Source of the DNA: Bacillota bacterium
Lineage (GTDB): Bacteria > Bacillota > UBA4882 > UBA8346
Direction: 5' to 3'
Length of the DNA stretch: 64,000 bases
Assembly (NCBI GenBank): GCA_023394955.1
Contig: JAEWZY010000012.1
Location: 51,863 to 115,862 of the forward strand
The notes beneath the pieces were generated by a model. It was not told the DNA's origin. It was given only the letters and a program-made list of their open reading frames with translations, and searched no databases. The translations under genes and the position numbers were made by a program. Shown here in pieces: positions 25,217 through 33,934 of the stretch (position 1 is the first letter of the stretch; each line of letters starts with the position of its first letter).

Positions 25217-25936
25217 TTAAGAATTGCTTTCTCCATTAGCTGCCGCTAAATCGCAAAAAAGCTTACGCAAAGCCTTTTTTTCAATTCGCGATACGTAAGA
25301 CCGGGATATACCGAGCATTTTTGAGATCTCACGTTGGGTTTTATTGATACCGTCATTCAGACCATACCTTAGTTCAATCACTTTCTTCTCTCTTTTACTA
25401 AGCTGATTCAGTCTCTCCCTAAGTTTCTCTTCTTCAAGCAGGGTTTCCACTTGATCCGAAACCACTTCGTTTCCAGTATCCAAAATGTCGATCAAAGTAA
25501 TTTCATTACCTTCTTTGTCGGTCCCAATCGGATCATAAATGGAAAGATCGTTTTTATTCTTTTTAATGCTTCGAAGATGCATCAAGATTTCATTTTCAAT
25601 ACAACGGGCTGCATAAGTCGCCAACCTAGTGTTCCGATTCCGCTTAAAGGTCCCAATTCCCTTGATTAGTCCAATTGTTCCGATGGAGATCAAGTCATCA
25701 ATATCCTCACCGGTGCTGTCGAATTTTTTAACAATATGCGCTACTAATCTTAAATTGCGTTCGATTAAAATATTTCTGGCCTCTTCATCCCCGCTTTCCA
25801 ACCTAATCAAAAGGGAGCTTTCTTCCTCTTCCGATAAAGGGAGCGGAAAAACATTATTATTTGAGATATACCCGAAAAGATAATAAAAACCGGCTATGAT
25901 AAGTTGAAATGCCGGCCCAATAATGGGAATAATCAT
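25217..25936 (-). CDS. sigK: RNA polymerase sporulation sigma factor SigK
   Basis: 239 aa sigma-70 family protein. An N-terminal hydrophobic stretch (FQLIIAGFYYLFGYI, within the first 25 residues) corresponds to the pro-sequence removed by the SpoIVFB protease in other spore formers. Region 2 includes NLRLVAHIVKKFDSTGEDIDDLISIGTIGLIKGI and TRLATYAARCIENEILMHLR; region 4 includes REKKVIELRYGLN and TQREISKMLGISRSYVSRIEKKALRKL. These closely follow B. subtilis SigK, which drives late mother-cell genes. The reading frame is intact: no skin-like element interrupts it. GGAGGTG lies about ten bases before the ATG. It follows the PBP gene by ~100 bp, and a repeat field occupies its 3' side. Confidence 0.93.
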   Translation of the reverse strand: MIIPIIGPAFQLIIAGFYYLFGYISNNNVFPLPLSEEEESSLLIRLESGDEEARNILIERNLRLVAHIVKKFDSTGEDIDDLISIGTIGLIKGIGTFKRNRNTRLATYAARCIENEILMHLRSIKKNKNDLSIYDPIGTDKEGNEITLIDILDTGNEVVSDQVETLLEEEKLRERLNQLSKREKKVIELRYGLNDGINKTQREISKMLGISRSYVSRIEKKALRKLFCDLAAANGESNS

Positions 25937-26037
25937 TCAGATAAGACACCTCCATAGGAATTAGCGGATTGGTCGCCTGTCGGCAGTAAAATAATACTCC
26001 GTATCAATATTCCTATGTCCTTTCCGGGCATTCTGTG

Positions 26038-27681
26038 CTAGTCTGATCTAATGGTAATTTTATCCACTATTTTTCGGAAGATCGGAGCCGCAGTTTTACC
26101 ACCGGAAGCCCCCTTCTCACAAAATACCGCCACTGCGTATCGAGGCTCACGCAAAGGGGCATATCCCGCGAACCATGCATGATCCGGCAGATCCTGCCCT
26201 TTACTATTTTGAACAGTGCCGGTTTTGCCCGCCCCTTTACAAGCGGGCTGCCCTTCGCGGCCGGTGCCGTATTCCAAGACCGCAGCCATCATTTTTTGGA
26301 CTTGATGGGCGGTTTTTCTTTTTATTACTCTGATTTCCGGTTCGGAATGAATGAATTCTATTAGCCCTCCAACAGCACCGGTTTTACCCAATAGTAACCT
26401 TGGCTCCAGCCTTACTCCGTCGTTGGCGATAGTTTGGACAAAAGAAGCCACTTCCAGAGGGGTTACGGTAATTATTTGTTGTCCTAGAGCAAGATTAGCC
26501 CGTTCTCCTAAAGAAAGATCAATTCCGGTCGGTAATTCTCCCCAAGCCGCATCAAAGAGGCTGATATTAACCGGCTTCCCAAAACCAAATTTTTCGGCAT
26601 AATCAGTAATCAAGCCGGGACTTAATCGTAAAGCCAGTTCAATAAAGACCGGATTACAGGAATAAGCAAAAGCTTCAGTAAGGTTTAAAAAACCGTGCCC
26701 CTTGCCTTCAGCAGTAGTACAGCTCCAACGTTTATTCCCCAGTTGATAAAAACCTTCGTCCTTAAAATATTCGTCTTCAAAAACCAAACCCGAATCAAGG
26801 CCTGCGCAAAGTAATACGGTCTTAAAAACGGAACCGGGAGGATAGGCGGTCACTGCTCGATTTATGAAAGGGGATTCAGGATCTGTCAAACTAGCTTGTA
26901 AATTAGCCAGGTTAACCAAAGGGCGGCTTGCCATGGCTAAAATATCACCGGTTTGAACGTCTAAAACTACTACTGCTCCGCTAATTTTTTCTTCATCTAA
27001 GATCTGCTCTACTGTTTTTTGAATGAATAAATCAATTGTCAAATAAAAACCGTTGGGGTTTTGACTCTGTATGGTTCGTAACCCCAGGCCGGGAAGGGGT
27101 CTTTTAGTAGCATCGGTTAAAGATCTAAGGGACGCCGAATATGAATATTGGTTTAAAACCGGTTCCAACGTATATTCCAGACCAAATTGCCCTTTGTCAC
27201 CCGCGACCGTTCCCAATATGTGCCAAGCGGTTTTTTCCGGAGCGTCTCTCCCAATTAGATTGGAAACGATCTTCAGGTTAGGATTTCTTAAATTAGTGAT
27301 CTGGGTAATTTCCGAATCTCTTAAAGGTTTAGAGTAAATCAAATAACCCTTGGTTGGATCCGCTTTTGCTTCCCGAATAAAACCATCATCAAGGAATGAT
27401 AAACTATCCCGGTATTCATCACGAAGTTCCGGAATGTTGTTTTTTATGAGTAAATACCACTTTGGGATCGAACTGCGCAACAGCTTGCCGTTTCGATCAT
27501 AGATCGGTCCTCTTAATTGATTTTTTTGAAGCAGCAGGCCATGTTGTTCTCCAGCCAGTCTCGCATATTTACTAAAATCGAGCACTTGTATTTGAAACAG
27601 GCGTAATAAAGCGATTAATAACAAAAAAGAGAAGGTCCCGAATAGGAATAGGATTCGTTGGTAAAATTTTTCTTGATTCAG
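26038..27681 (-). CDS. Class B penicillin-binding protein (PBP2/SpoVD-like transpeptidase)
   Basis: Cell-wall transpeptidase with an N-terminal membrane helix (FLFGTFSFLLLIALLRLF), a dimerisation domain beginning RGPIYDRNGKLL and a C-terminal transpeptidase domain containing the three penicillin-binding motifs: SVFK (about 284-287), SCN (341-343) and KTG (486-488). No ATG/GTG start precedes the membrane helix. AGGAGG at 27689-27694 is seven bases from a CTG at 27681, which I take as the start (547 aa); an internal TTG at 27624 would cut into the membrane helix and has no ribosome binding site. Position just upstream of sigK suggests, but does not prove, a sporulation role. Called class B PBP rather than a specific PBP name. 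Confidence 0.88.
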   Translation of the reverse strand: MNQEKFYQRILFLFGTFSFLLLIALLRLFQIQVLDFSKYARLAGEQHGLLLQKNQLRGPIYDRNGKLLRSSIPKWYLLIKNNIPELRDEYRDSLSFLDDGFIREAKADPTKGYLIYSKPLRDSEITQITNLRNPNLKIVSNLIGRDAPEKTAWHILGTVAGDKGQFGLEYTLEPVLNQYSYSASLRSLTDATKRPLPGLGLRTIQSQNPNGFYLTIDLFIQKTVEQILDEEKISGAVVVLDVQTGDILAMASRPLVNLANLQASLTDPESPFINRAVTAYPPGSVFKTVLLCAGLDSGLVFEDEYFKDEGFYQLGNKRWSCTTAEGKGHGFLNLTEAFAYSCNPVFIELALRLSPGLITDYAEKFGFGKPVNISLFDAAWGELPTGIDLSLGERANLALGQQIITVTPLEVASFVQTIANDGVRLEPRLLLGKTGAVGGLIEFIHSEPEIRVIKRKTAHQVQKMMAAVLEYGTGREGQPACKGAGKTGTVQNSKGQDLPDHAWFAGYAPLREPRYAVAVFCEKGASGGKTAAPIFRKIVDKITIRSD

Positions 27682-27696
27682 AATATTACCTCCTTA

Positions 27697-27735
27697 GAAA
27701 AAAATAAAAACCCCGATTTTAGTTTAACCGGGGTT
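27697..27735 (-). terminator. Rho-independent terminator after prfB
   Basis: AACCCCG and its complement CGGGGTT (27709-27735) followed on the minus strand by TTTTATTTTTTT. It lies ~27 bp after the prfB stop and overlaps the upstream side of the PBP ribosome binding site. Confidence 0.85.
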
Positions 27736-27761
27736 GATTAGTTTTATTTTCCATCATACAT

Positions 27762-28872
27762 TCAGGTTCGATTGTATTCCGACTTTAAATACGCCTCAAT
27801 GAATTGATCCAATTCGCCATCCATTACCGCTTGAACATTACCGGTCTCAGCTTCGGTCCGATGGTCCTTAACCATAGTATAGGGACAAAAAACATAAGAA
27901 CGGATTTGGCTACCCCAAGCGATCTCAGTATACTCCCCTTTGAGCTGGGCAAGCTTAGCTTCCTGATCCTGCCGGTATTTCTCAAAGAGTTTTGCCCTTA
28001 ACATCTGCATTGCCCGATCGCGATTTTGAAATTGAGACCTTTCGTTTTGACATGCTACCACAATACCGGTGGGTATATGGGTAATCCGGATCGCCGACTC
28101 AGTTTTATTAACATGCTGTCCTCCGGCGCCGCTCGACCGGTAAGTATCGACCTTTAAATCCTCAGTCCGAATTTCGACTTCGATCGAATCATCGATTTCC
28201 GGTACAATATCCACCGAAGTGAAGGAAGTATGCCTTCGTCCCGAAGCGTCAAAAGGCGAGATCCGGACCAAGCGATGAACGCCTTTTTCGCTACGCAGAT
28301 ATCCATAGGCATTCTCACCCGAGATTTGAAGAGTAACACTTTTGGCCCCGGCCTCATCTCCAGGTTGATAGTCCAGAAACTCAACCTTATAACCCTTCCG
28401 TTCGGCCCAGCGCAGGTACATACGGAGCAGCATTTCCGCCCAATCTTGAGATTCGGTGCCGCCAGCTCCGGGGTGAATGGTCAAATAGGTGTTAAAACGG
28501 TCATATTCCCCATTTAACATTGTACTCAATTCTAAATTGTCAACTTCTTTAGTTAAGCTAGCGGCTCCGTCAAATATCTCTTGTAAGAGTTCCTCTTCCC
28601 CCTCGCCGATCGCCATCTCTAATAAGCCAGTCAAATCCGACTCCTGGTTTTCTAGACGTTCCACCAGTTCTACTTGGTTCTTTAAGGCGGTTAATTCTTG
28701 CATCACTTGCTGGGCTTGGGATGGATTATTCCAAAGATCGGGAGCGGTTGAAAGAGCGTTTAGCTCATTAATCCGGTCTTTCTTACTAGCCAGATCAAAG
28801 ATACTCCCTCATTTGCCGCAATCTTTTCTTCAAGTCCGCCAACCGGTTCCGTATCTCACTTGGTTCAATCAT
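27762..28872 (-). CDS. prfB: Peptide chain release factor 2, programmed +1 frameshift
   Basis: RF2 recognises UGA and UAA stop codons. The gene begins at ATG 28872 (AGGTGA upstream), reads MIEPSEIRNRLADLKKRLRQMREYL, and meets an in-frame TGA at 28795-28797. The site AGGGAGTATCTTTGA is the classic RF2 autoregulatory frameshift: an internal Shine-Dalgarno-like AGGGAG, slippery CTT, then TGA followed by T. A +1 shift over the T at 28797 continues as DLASKKDRINELNALSTAPDLWNNP into the main frame, which carries the peptidyl-tRNA-hydrolysis motif GAGGQHVNKT. Total about 369 aa, the usual RF2 length. It follows secA, as in many Firmicutes. Confidence 0.95.
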
Positions 28873-28914
28873 GCAATCACCTCATTGAAAATAGAATTAC
28901 TGTAGGTTCAATAG

Positions 28915-29032
28915 TAGCCGGGAGTCAGGAGACAGCCATATTCTCGCAGAACTCAAAAATTTTTGGATGGTCTTACCCCATATTCTTCGCGTTCACTCCT
29001 GGCTCCTGACCCCTCAACTCCTGGTTACTGCT
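28915..29032. repeat. Spacer with repeated CAGGAG-type words between secA and prfB
   Basis: The secA-prfB gap contains GGGAGTCAGGAG near 28919 and, ~90 bp later, CTCCTGGCTCCTGACCCC followed by CTCAACTCCTGG, i.e. the same ~10-base word several times in the opposite orientation. No gene is seen. It resembles other short-period spacers in this window. Confidence 0.4.
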
Positions 29033-31675
29033 TTATCCCGCTTCCTGTCCGCAACACTTTTTGTACTTTTTCCCGCTGCCACAAGGACAAGGTTCATTCC
29101 GTCCGACTTTTTTACCGACAACCCGTTGTTTAACCGCCGCGCTGCCATCTTCATTAATGTTAGTGGAAATATTACGAATTTTTGGCCTTTGGGCTACTCT
29201 TTCTTCGGAGGCGACTTGAACTTTTGCTAGAGTCCCAACCACTTCCTCATTAATACTATCGCGCATCTCCTTGAACATTTGATAGGCTTCAATCTTATAG
29301 GCTACCAACGGATCATTTTGGCCATAAGCGCGCAGGCCGATTCCCTCTTTCAATTCATCCATAGCCTCTAAATGATCCATCCACTTAACATCAATCGTCC
29401 GGAGCATGACCAGACGTTCGAACTGATATAAGTGTTCTTTGCCGATTTCTCCTTCTTTAGCTTGATAGATCTCCAAAGCTCGATCCAGGATCATTTCCCG
29501 GAGTTCTTGGTGGCTCACGCCTTCGATCTCTTCGATAGTAATGGAATCCACCGGGAGTAGGGTTGTATAAACCGCTTTTAATAGCCCTTCTAGATCCCAT
29601 TCCTCCGGATACACTTTGGCATTGGCGTAAATATCCAGAAGATTATCGGTTACTTCTCCGAAGAGTTGGAGCACTCTTTGATGCTCATCCGATCCGAAGA
29701 GCAATTTCTTCCTGAGCTCGTAAATTATTTCTCTCTGTTTATTCAGAACATCGTCATATTCCAAAACATGTTTCCTGATCTCAAAATTCCTGTTTTCCAC
29801 CTTACATTGAGCAGCTTCAATCCGTTTAGCAATGGCCGAATGTTCAATGGGCATATCCTCGGTCCAACCCAGGCGTTCCATTAATCCTGAGATCATGTCG
29901 CCACCGAAAAGCCGCATTAGGTCGTCTTCCATTGATACATAAAAACGGGAAGCTCCCGGGTCCCCCTGACGACCGGCCCGACCCCGCAGCTGATTATCGA
30001 TCCGCCGGCTCTCATGACGCTCGGTGCCGATAATATACAAGCCACCCAAAGCCACTACCGCTTCGTGTTCTTTATAGGTAATCGCTTTAGCTTCTTGGAG
30101 TACCAATTGGTACTCCTCGGGCGTTGCCTCGTTGGGGTCAATCCCGCGGGTCCTTAAAAAATCCTTCGCCAAAAATTCAGCATTACCGCCTAAAATGATG
30201 TCCGTGCCCCGCCCCGCCATGTTGGTGGCGATTGTGACCGCACCCATGCGGCCGGCTTGAGCAATGATCTCCGCTTCCTTCTCATGATGCTTGGCGTTTA
30301 AGACTTGATGGGGCACGCCTCGCTTCTTCAACATATTGCTTAATTCTTCCGACTTCTCAATCGAGATGGTGCCGACTAAGATCGGCTGCTTTCTTTCGTA
30401 TCCCGCTACAATATCCTCAACCACCGCCCGAAACTTACCGGGTTCGGTCTTGTAAATCACATCGGGATGGTCCACTCTGATCATCGGTAGGTTGGTGGGG
30501 ATAACTACCACCTCAAGGCCATAGATTTTTCGGAATTCGGTCTCTTCGGTCTCCGCGGTACCGGTCATTCCAGCCAGCTTATTATACATCCGGAAATAAT
30601 TCTGGAAAGTGATCGTCGCTAAAGTCTGGCTTTCCCGTTCAATTTTGACACCTTCTTTAGCCTCAATAGCTTGATGCAGCCCATCGCTGTATCGGCGACC
30701 GAACATCAACCGGCCGGTGAATTCATCAACGATTATTACTTGGCCGTCTTTAACCACATAATCCCGGTCCCGTTTCATAAGCTCCTTGGCACGGAGCGCT
30801 TGGTTCAATTGATGGACCAGTTCGGTATTTTCATCTTCATACATATTTTCGACATTGAGCATTTTTTCGACTTTGGCTACGCCCTCTTCGTTCACAGCCA
30901 CAGTCCGGGCTTTTTCATCAATGGTATAGTCTTCTTCCTTTTTTAACTTAGGAGCGATCCGGGCAAATCGATAATACAATTCGGTGGATTCATCCGCTTG
31001 TCCGGAAATAATCAACGGGGTTCGCGCCTCGTCAATCAAGATACTGTCTACCTCGTCGACAATAGCATAGTTCAATTCCCGTTGCACCATGTCTTCCACT
31101 GAAAAAGCCATGTTATCGCGAAGGTAATCGAAGCCGAATTCGTTATTAGTCCCGTAAGTGATATCACTGCCGTAAGCATGACGCCGTTCTTCGGAAGTTA
31201 GATTATGAAGGATTACCCCAACCGTTAGCCCTAAAAACCGGTAAACCCTGCCCATCCATTCACTATGAAACCTTGCTAAATAATCGTTTACGGTGACTAC
31301 ATGCACCCCCAGTCCCGTAAGGGCGTTCAAATAAACCGGCAAGGTAGCTACCAAGGTTTTGCCTTCCCCGGTTTTCATCTCGGCTATTTTACCTTCGTGG
31401 AGCACAATTCCTCCCATTAACTGGACGTCAAAATGTCTCTGACCAAGAATCCGTTTGGCCCCTTCCCGAACGGTGGCAAAAGCTTCGGGCAAAATATCAT
31501 CCAAAGTCTCTCCCTCCGCCAACCTTTCTCTAAACTCATCGGTTTTGGCTTGGAGCTCCGAGTCACTTAACTTTTCAAACTCCGATTCCAATAGATTAAT
31601 ATCTTCAATTCGCCTTCGCAAACGTTTTACTTCCCGGAGATTGGTGTCCCACATTTCAGCCAACATTTTCAACAT
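29033..31675 (-). CDS. secA: Preprotein translocase ATPase SecA
   Basis: 880 aa motor of the Sec secretion pathway. Walker A in AEMKTGEGKTLVATLP, the DEAD-like box in YAIVDEVDSILIDEARTPLIISG, the preprotein cross-linking domain, TNMAGRGTDIILGGN and ERHESRRIDNQLRGRAGRQGDPG in the second motor domain, and a C-terminal zinc-binding SEC-C tail NEPCPCGSGKKYKKCCG that binds SecB/ribosome in other bacteria. ATG 31675 is six bases after GAGGTG; the longer reading would add 15 residues from the leader. Its product exports the many signal-peptide proteins encoded in this window. Confidence 0.98.
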   Translation of the reverse strand: MLKMLAEMWDTNLREVKRLRRRIEDINLLESEFEKLSDSELQAKTDEFRERLAEGETLDDILPEAFATVREGAKRILGQRHFDVQLMGGIVLHEGKIAEMKTGEGKTLVATLPVYLNALTGLGVHVVTVNDYLARFHSEWMGRVYRFLGLTVGVILHNLTSEERRHAYGSDITYGTNNEFGFDYLRDNMAFSVEDMVQRELNYAIVDEVDSILIDEARTPLIISGQADESTELYYRFARIAPKLKKEEDYTIDEKARTVAVNEEGVAKVEKMLNVENMYEDENTELVHQLNQALRAKELMKRDRDYVVKDGQVIIVDEFTGRLMFGRRYSDGLHQAIEAKEGVKIERESQTLATITFQNYFRMYNKLAGMTGTAETEETEFRKIYGLEVVVIPTNLPMIRVDHPDVIYKTEPGKFRAVVEDIVAGYERKQPILVGTISIEKSEELSNMLKKRGVPHQVLNAKHHEKEAEIIAQAGRMGAVTIATNMAGRGTDIILGGNAEFLAKDFLRTRGIDPNEATPEEYQLVLQEAKAITYKEHEAVVALGGLYIIGTERHESRRIDNQLRGRAGRQGDPGASRFYVSMEDDLMRLFGGDMISGLMERLGWTEDMPIEHSAIAKRIEAAQCKVENRNFEIRKHVLEYDDVLNKQREIIYELRKKLLFGSDEHQRVLQLFGEVTDNLLDIYANAKVYPEEWDLEGLLKAVYTTLLPVDSITIEEIEGVSHQELREMILDRALEIYQAKEGEIGKEHLYQFERLVMLRTIDVKWMDHLEAMDELKEGIGLRAYGQNDPLVAYKIEAYQMFKEMRDSINEEVVGTLAKVQVASEERVAQRPKIRNISTNINEDGSAAVKQRVVGKKVGRNEPCPCGSGKKYKKCCGQEAG

Positions 31676-31808
31676 CAATTCCACCTCGATTTTTGATAAA
31701 AACCCATAAAAAATCCACACATAAAGCCTTAATTATCATTTCCATGTCTGAAAAACCTATATTTAACAACGTATTCAACGTAAAAAAGTGCCATCCTCAG
31801 CTCGTAAT

Positions 31809-31817
31809 ATTATACCA
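31809..31817 (-). promoter_or_regulatory. Extended -10 promoter of secA
   Basis: TGGTATAAT on the minus strand: TATAAT (31809-31814) with TG one base upstream. No strong -35 hexamer is visible. It lies ~135 bp before the secA ATG in the divergent secA/PilZ intergenic region. Confidence 0.55.
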
Positions 31818-31918
31818 CTAGATTTAGGCAAAAACAAACAATTCCTAATCCTGGGGACGAAGGAATCTTATGTTTTTAATAGAATTTTATAGTTATAAGT
31901 AGTAATTGAGGTGATCTA

Positions 31919-32632
31919 ATGAGTGAAATGTATATAAAACTGAACTCAAATGGATTAAACCAATCTTTTCAATCTAATCAACCCTTAGAGATTATTATTA
32001 ATAAAGCCTCCGACAACGGATATTTTGAAGAAATTACAGGTAAAGCCAAGGTCCTGGAGGTTAACGAATCAACGATGACTCTCTCACTTTCCCGGGAATT
32101 ACTAGACTGGTTTGATCTGTTTCTGCCTCAAAAAATGATCGCGATTCAATCGTGCCACTCTGACGAATTGCTCTTTTTTCGAAGTAAAATCCTAAGACGG
32201 ACCATTCAAGAAAGCTTTCAAATAATCATCGAAAGCCCTCGGGTCGTAATTAAAAGAGAGCGAAGGGTCAGCCGGAGAAAACCCCTATATTGCCCAATCA
32301 ATTATCGCATTTTACGCCTGGGTGATCGGGATCTAAAACACCTTGCCTCCAAAGTCGGCGCTGGAGAAAGCCAAGACGTTAGTAAAGGCGGGGTAACACT
32401 CCTCACCAACTTGCGACTACCAGTCGGAATTACCTTATTGGTTGAATTTCCTTTAGCCGGTAAATCCATCTCAATGATCGGCCGGGTCAGGCATGTCCGC
32501 TCTCTGCAAAACTCCGATTACTCTTTTGTAGCTGGAGTTCAATTTATCCAACCCGGACCCGGGGACCAGGATTTAATCAATAATCACCTTTCCAAAGATG
32601 ATCCGCCTCAAAAAGGAGGTCTCTCTTTTTAG
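31919..32632 (+). CDS. PilZ domain protein, YcgR-like c-di-GMP effector
   Basis: 237 aa. The N-terminal ~110 residues resemble the YcgR N-terminal (PilZN) domain; the C-terminal PilZ domain has both c-di-GMP-binding motifs, RRVSRR (115-120, the RxxxR arginines) and DVSKGG (153-158, the D/NxSxxG loop). YcgR/DgrA/MotI proteins act as flagellar brakes when c-di-GMP rises. GAGGTGATCTA precedes the ATG. It is transcribed away from secA and stands alone; FlgM and an MCP elsewhere in the window agree with a motile cell. Confidence 0.88.
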   Translation: MSEMYIKLNSNGLNQSFQSNQPLEIIINKASDNGYFEEITGKAKVLEVNESTMTLSLSRELLDWFDLFLPQKMIAIQSCHSDELLFFRSKILRRTIQESFQIIIESPRVVIKRERRVSRRKPLYCPINYRILRLGDRDLKHLASKVGAGESQDVSKGGVTLLTNLRLPVGITLLVEFPLAGKSISMIGRVRHVRSLQNSDYSFVAGVQFIQPGPGDQDLINNHLSKDDPPQKGGLSF

Positions 32633-32821
32633 GCGAGAGGTGACGGGCAATAATAATGGGTCTTCGTTTGTGACTGGCCTGGAGTGATCAAACCCGGATA
32701 ATTACAAAAAGGCGGAAGAAAATCCCGCTTCAGAAGTTTAAAGAATTCGATTGTAAATTTTGGTTTTGTAAAAGAGGAAATGAAGCTTTCTAAAAAAATA
32801 TTCCATAACCAGAGATACGGG

Positions 32822-33391
32822 TTAAAATTCCAAATATCGCGAAGTTGTTAATAGACCGTTCATTTTTTGATCATGGCTTTCAACTGGTACTTCCGGTACA
32901 AGTTGAAAGTCATAAGCCAAGCCAAGTCTAAAGGCTTTAGGTGTTTTCGAGAGAAATCGGTCGTAATAACCTGCGCCATGACCGAGACGATAGCCTTTTT
33001 CATCAAAGGCGACTCCGGGTATTACTATTAATTGGAGTTGATCATTGGGAATTAACGGCGACCCCGGGCCGGGTTCCATCAAACCAAAAGGAGCCGGCCG
33101 CAATTGGCTTAAATCATTAATTATCGCCGCATTCAAATCCCGCTCCGGGGTGCAAACCGGAATAGCCACCCTTTTTCCGGCCCTGAGCAAATAATTAATA
33201 ATCCGTACCGTATTCGCTTCATTACGGACCGAATAATAGATCATAATATAGTTGGCCTTATCTAAAAGCTTTAGTTTTAAAAAATCCGCATACAATCGAT
33301 AGGTCAAATCAAGATATTCTCGGGGCGTTAAGTCACCCAACCGCGACATTATCTTTGAGCGAAGCTCGTTTTTGGAAAGTACCGATTTCAT
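32822..33391 (-). CDS. 5-formyltetrahydrofolate cyclo-ligase
   Basis: 189 aa, the normal length. It converts 5-formyl-THF plus ATP to 5,10-methenyl-THF. The family signature GVAFDEKGYRLGHGAGYYDRFL near the C-terminus and the N-terminal basic segment (LRSKIMSRLGDLTP) are present, as is YYSVRNEANTVRII. In several bacteria this gene lies next to the 6S RNA gene; here the probable 6S RNA is ~180 bp upstream on the same strand. Confidence 0.92.
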   Translation of the reverse strand: MKSVLSKNELRSKIMSRLGDLTPREYLDLTYRLYADFLKLKLLDKANYIMIYYSVRNEANTVRIINYLLRAGKRVAIPVCTPERDLNAAIINDLSQLRPAPFGLMEPGPGSPLIPNDQLQLIVIPGVAFDEKGYRLGHGAGYYDRFLSKTPKAFRLGLAYDFQLVPEVPVESHDQKMNGLLTTSRYLEF

Positions 33392-33457
33392 CCGATTACC
33401 TATCTCCTTCAGTAAGAGAATTCATCCACGATACATTATTATGCTAGTTAAAAGGGG

Positions 33458-33486
33458 AAGGGCGATTAACAATACTAATCGCCCTT
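33458..33486. terminator. Hairpin between the 6S-like RNA and the folate gene
   Basis: Perfect 11-bp stem AAGGGCGATTA with its complement, 7-base loop, then TTTAATT on the plus side and CCCCTTTT on the minus side. It could stop transcripts from either direction, most usefully read-through from the RNA gene. Confidence 0.6.
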
Positions 33487-33573
33487 TAATTCGTACCCAA
33501 ATATGAATCCCTAGTCCGAAACCAGATCAGTGATTACCCCCGACTTATAACTGATTACTGTTGACAACTGTAT

Positions 33574-33815
33574 AAAACCCCGCTATGCCGCTATGCTGAA
33601 CGTTACCTGAACCCTGCTCACACAAGGTGGGTGTTCTCCTATTGGTCTTATGTGTCCTCTCAAGGAGGCATGCACGCCATCAATAGAGAGCGAACTCCCG
33701 AGGTACTTATGTTGGTTCATAACAAATTCAGCTTCATCACGAACAAAGCAGGGATTTTTTCAAGCGACAAACAAATGAATAATTACCTTATTCATTTACC
33801 CAGACTATGGTTTAC
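33574..33815 (-). ncRNA. ssrS: Probable 6S RNA
   Basis: No ORF is supported in the 540-bp gap between aspS and the folate gene. On the minus strand a promoter leads into a sequence that can fold as one long interrupted rod: GCTGAA...GAACC pairs with GGTTC...TTCAGC as a closing stem, and further in GGGAGTTC...CTATTG pairs with CAATAG...GAACACCC, leaving unpaired flanks between them as in the 6S central bubble, with small hairpins at the apex (CCTC/GAGG). 6S RNA binds the housekeeping RNA polymerase holoenzyme. The gene position beside aspS and near the folate cyclo-ligase matches known 6S neighbourhoods. Ends are approximate; ~240 nt is a little long for a 6S RNA. Confidence 0.6.
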
Positions 33816-33821
33816 GTTTTT

Positions 33822-33850
33822 ATCATACCATAGCTTTAGATAGGCTTCAA
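33822..33850 (-). promoter_or_regulatory. Sigma-A promoter of the probable 6S RNA
   Basis: TTGAAG (33845-33850), spacer of exactly 17 bp, TATGAT (33822-33827) with an upstream TG (extended -10). The predicted start is near 33815. It is the best vegetative promoter seen in this intergenic region and has no ORF behind it, supporting an RNA gene. Confidence 0.7.
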
Positions 33851-33934
33851 GTTCTAAAGTCCGGCAAAATCCCTTAATTCTAAAGAAAAAAACGTTATGA
33901 TACTCCGAAGAAGCGAATAAATCAGTTTTCCAAG

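Noticed and set aside
25217..25936. Possible skin-like element splitting sigK
   Set aside because: The sigK frame is continuous from the pro-sequence to the C-terminal helix-turn-helix; nothing is inserted.
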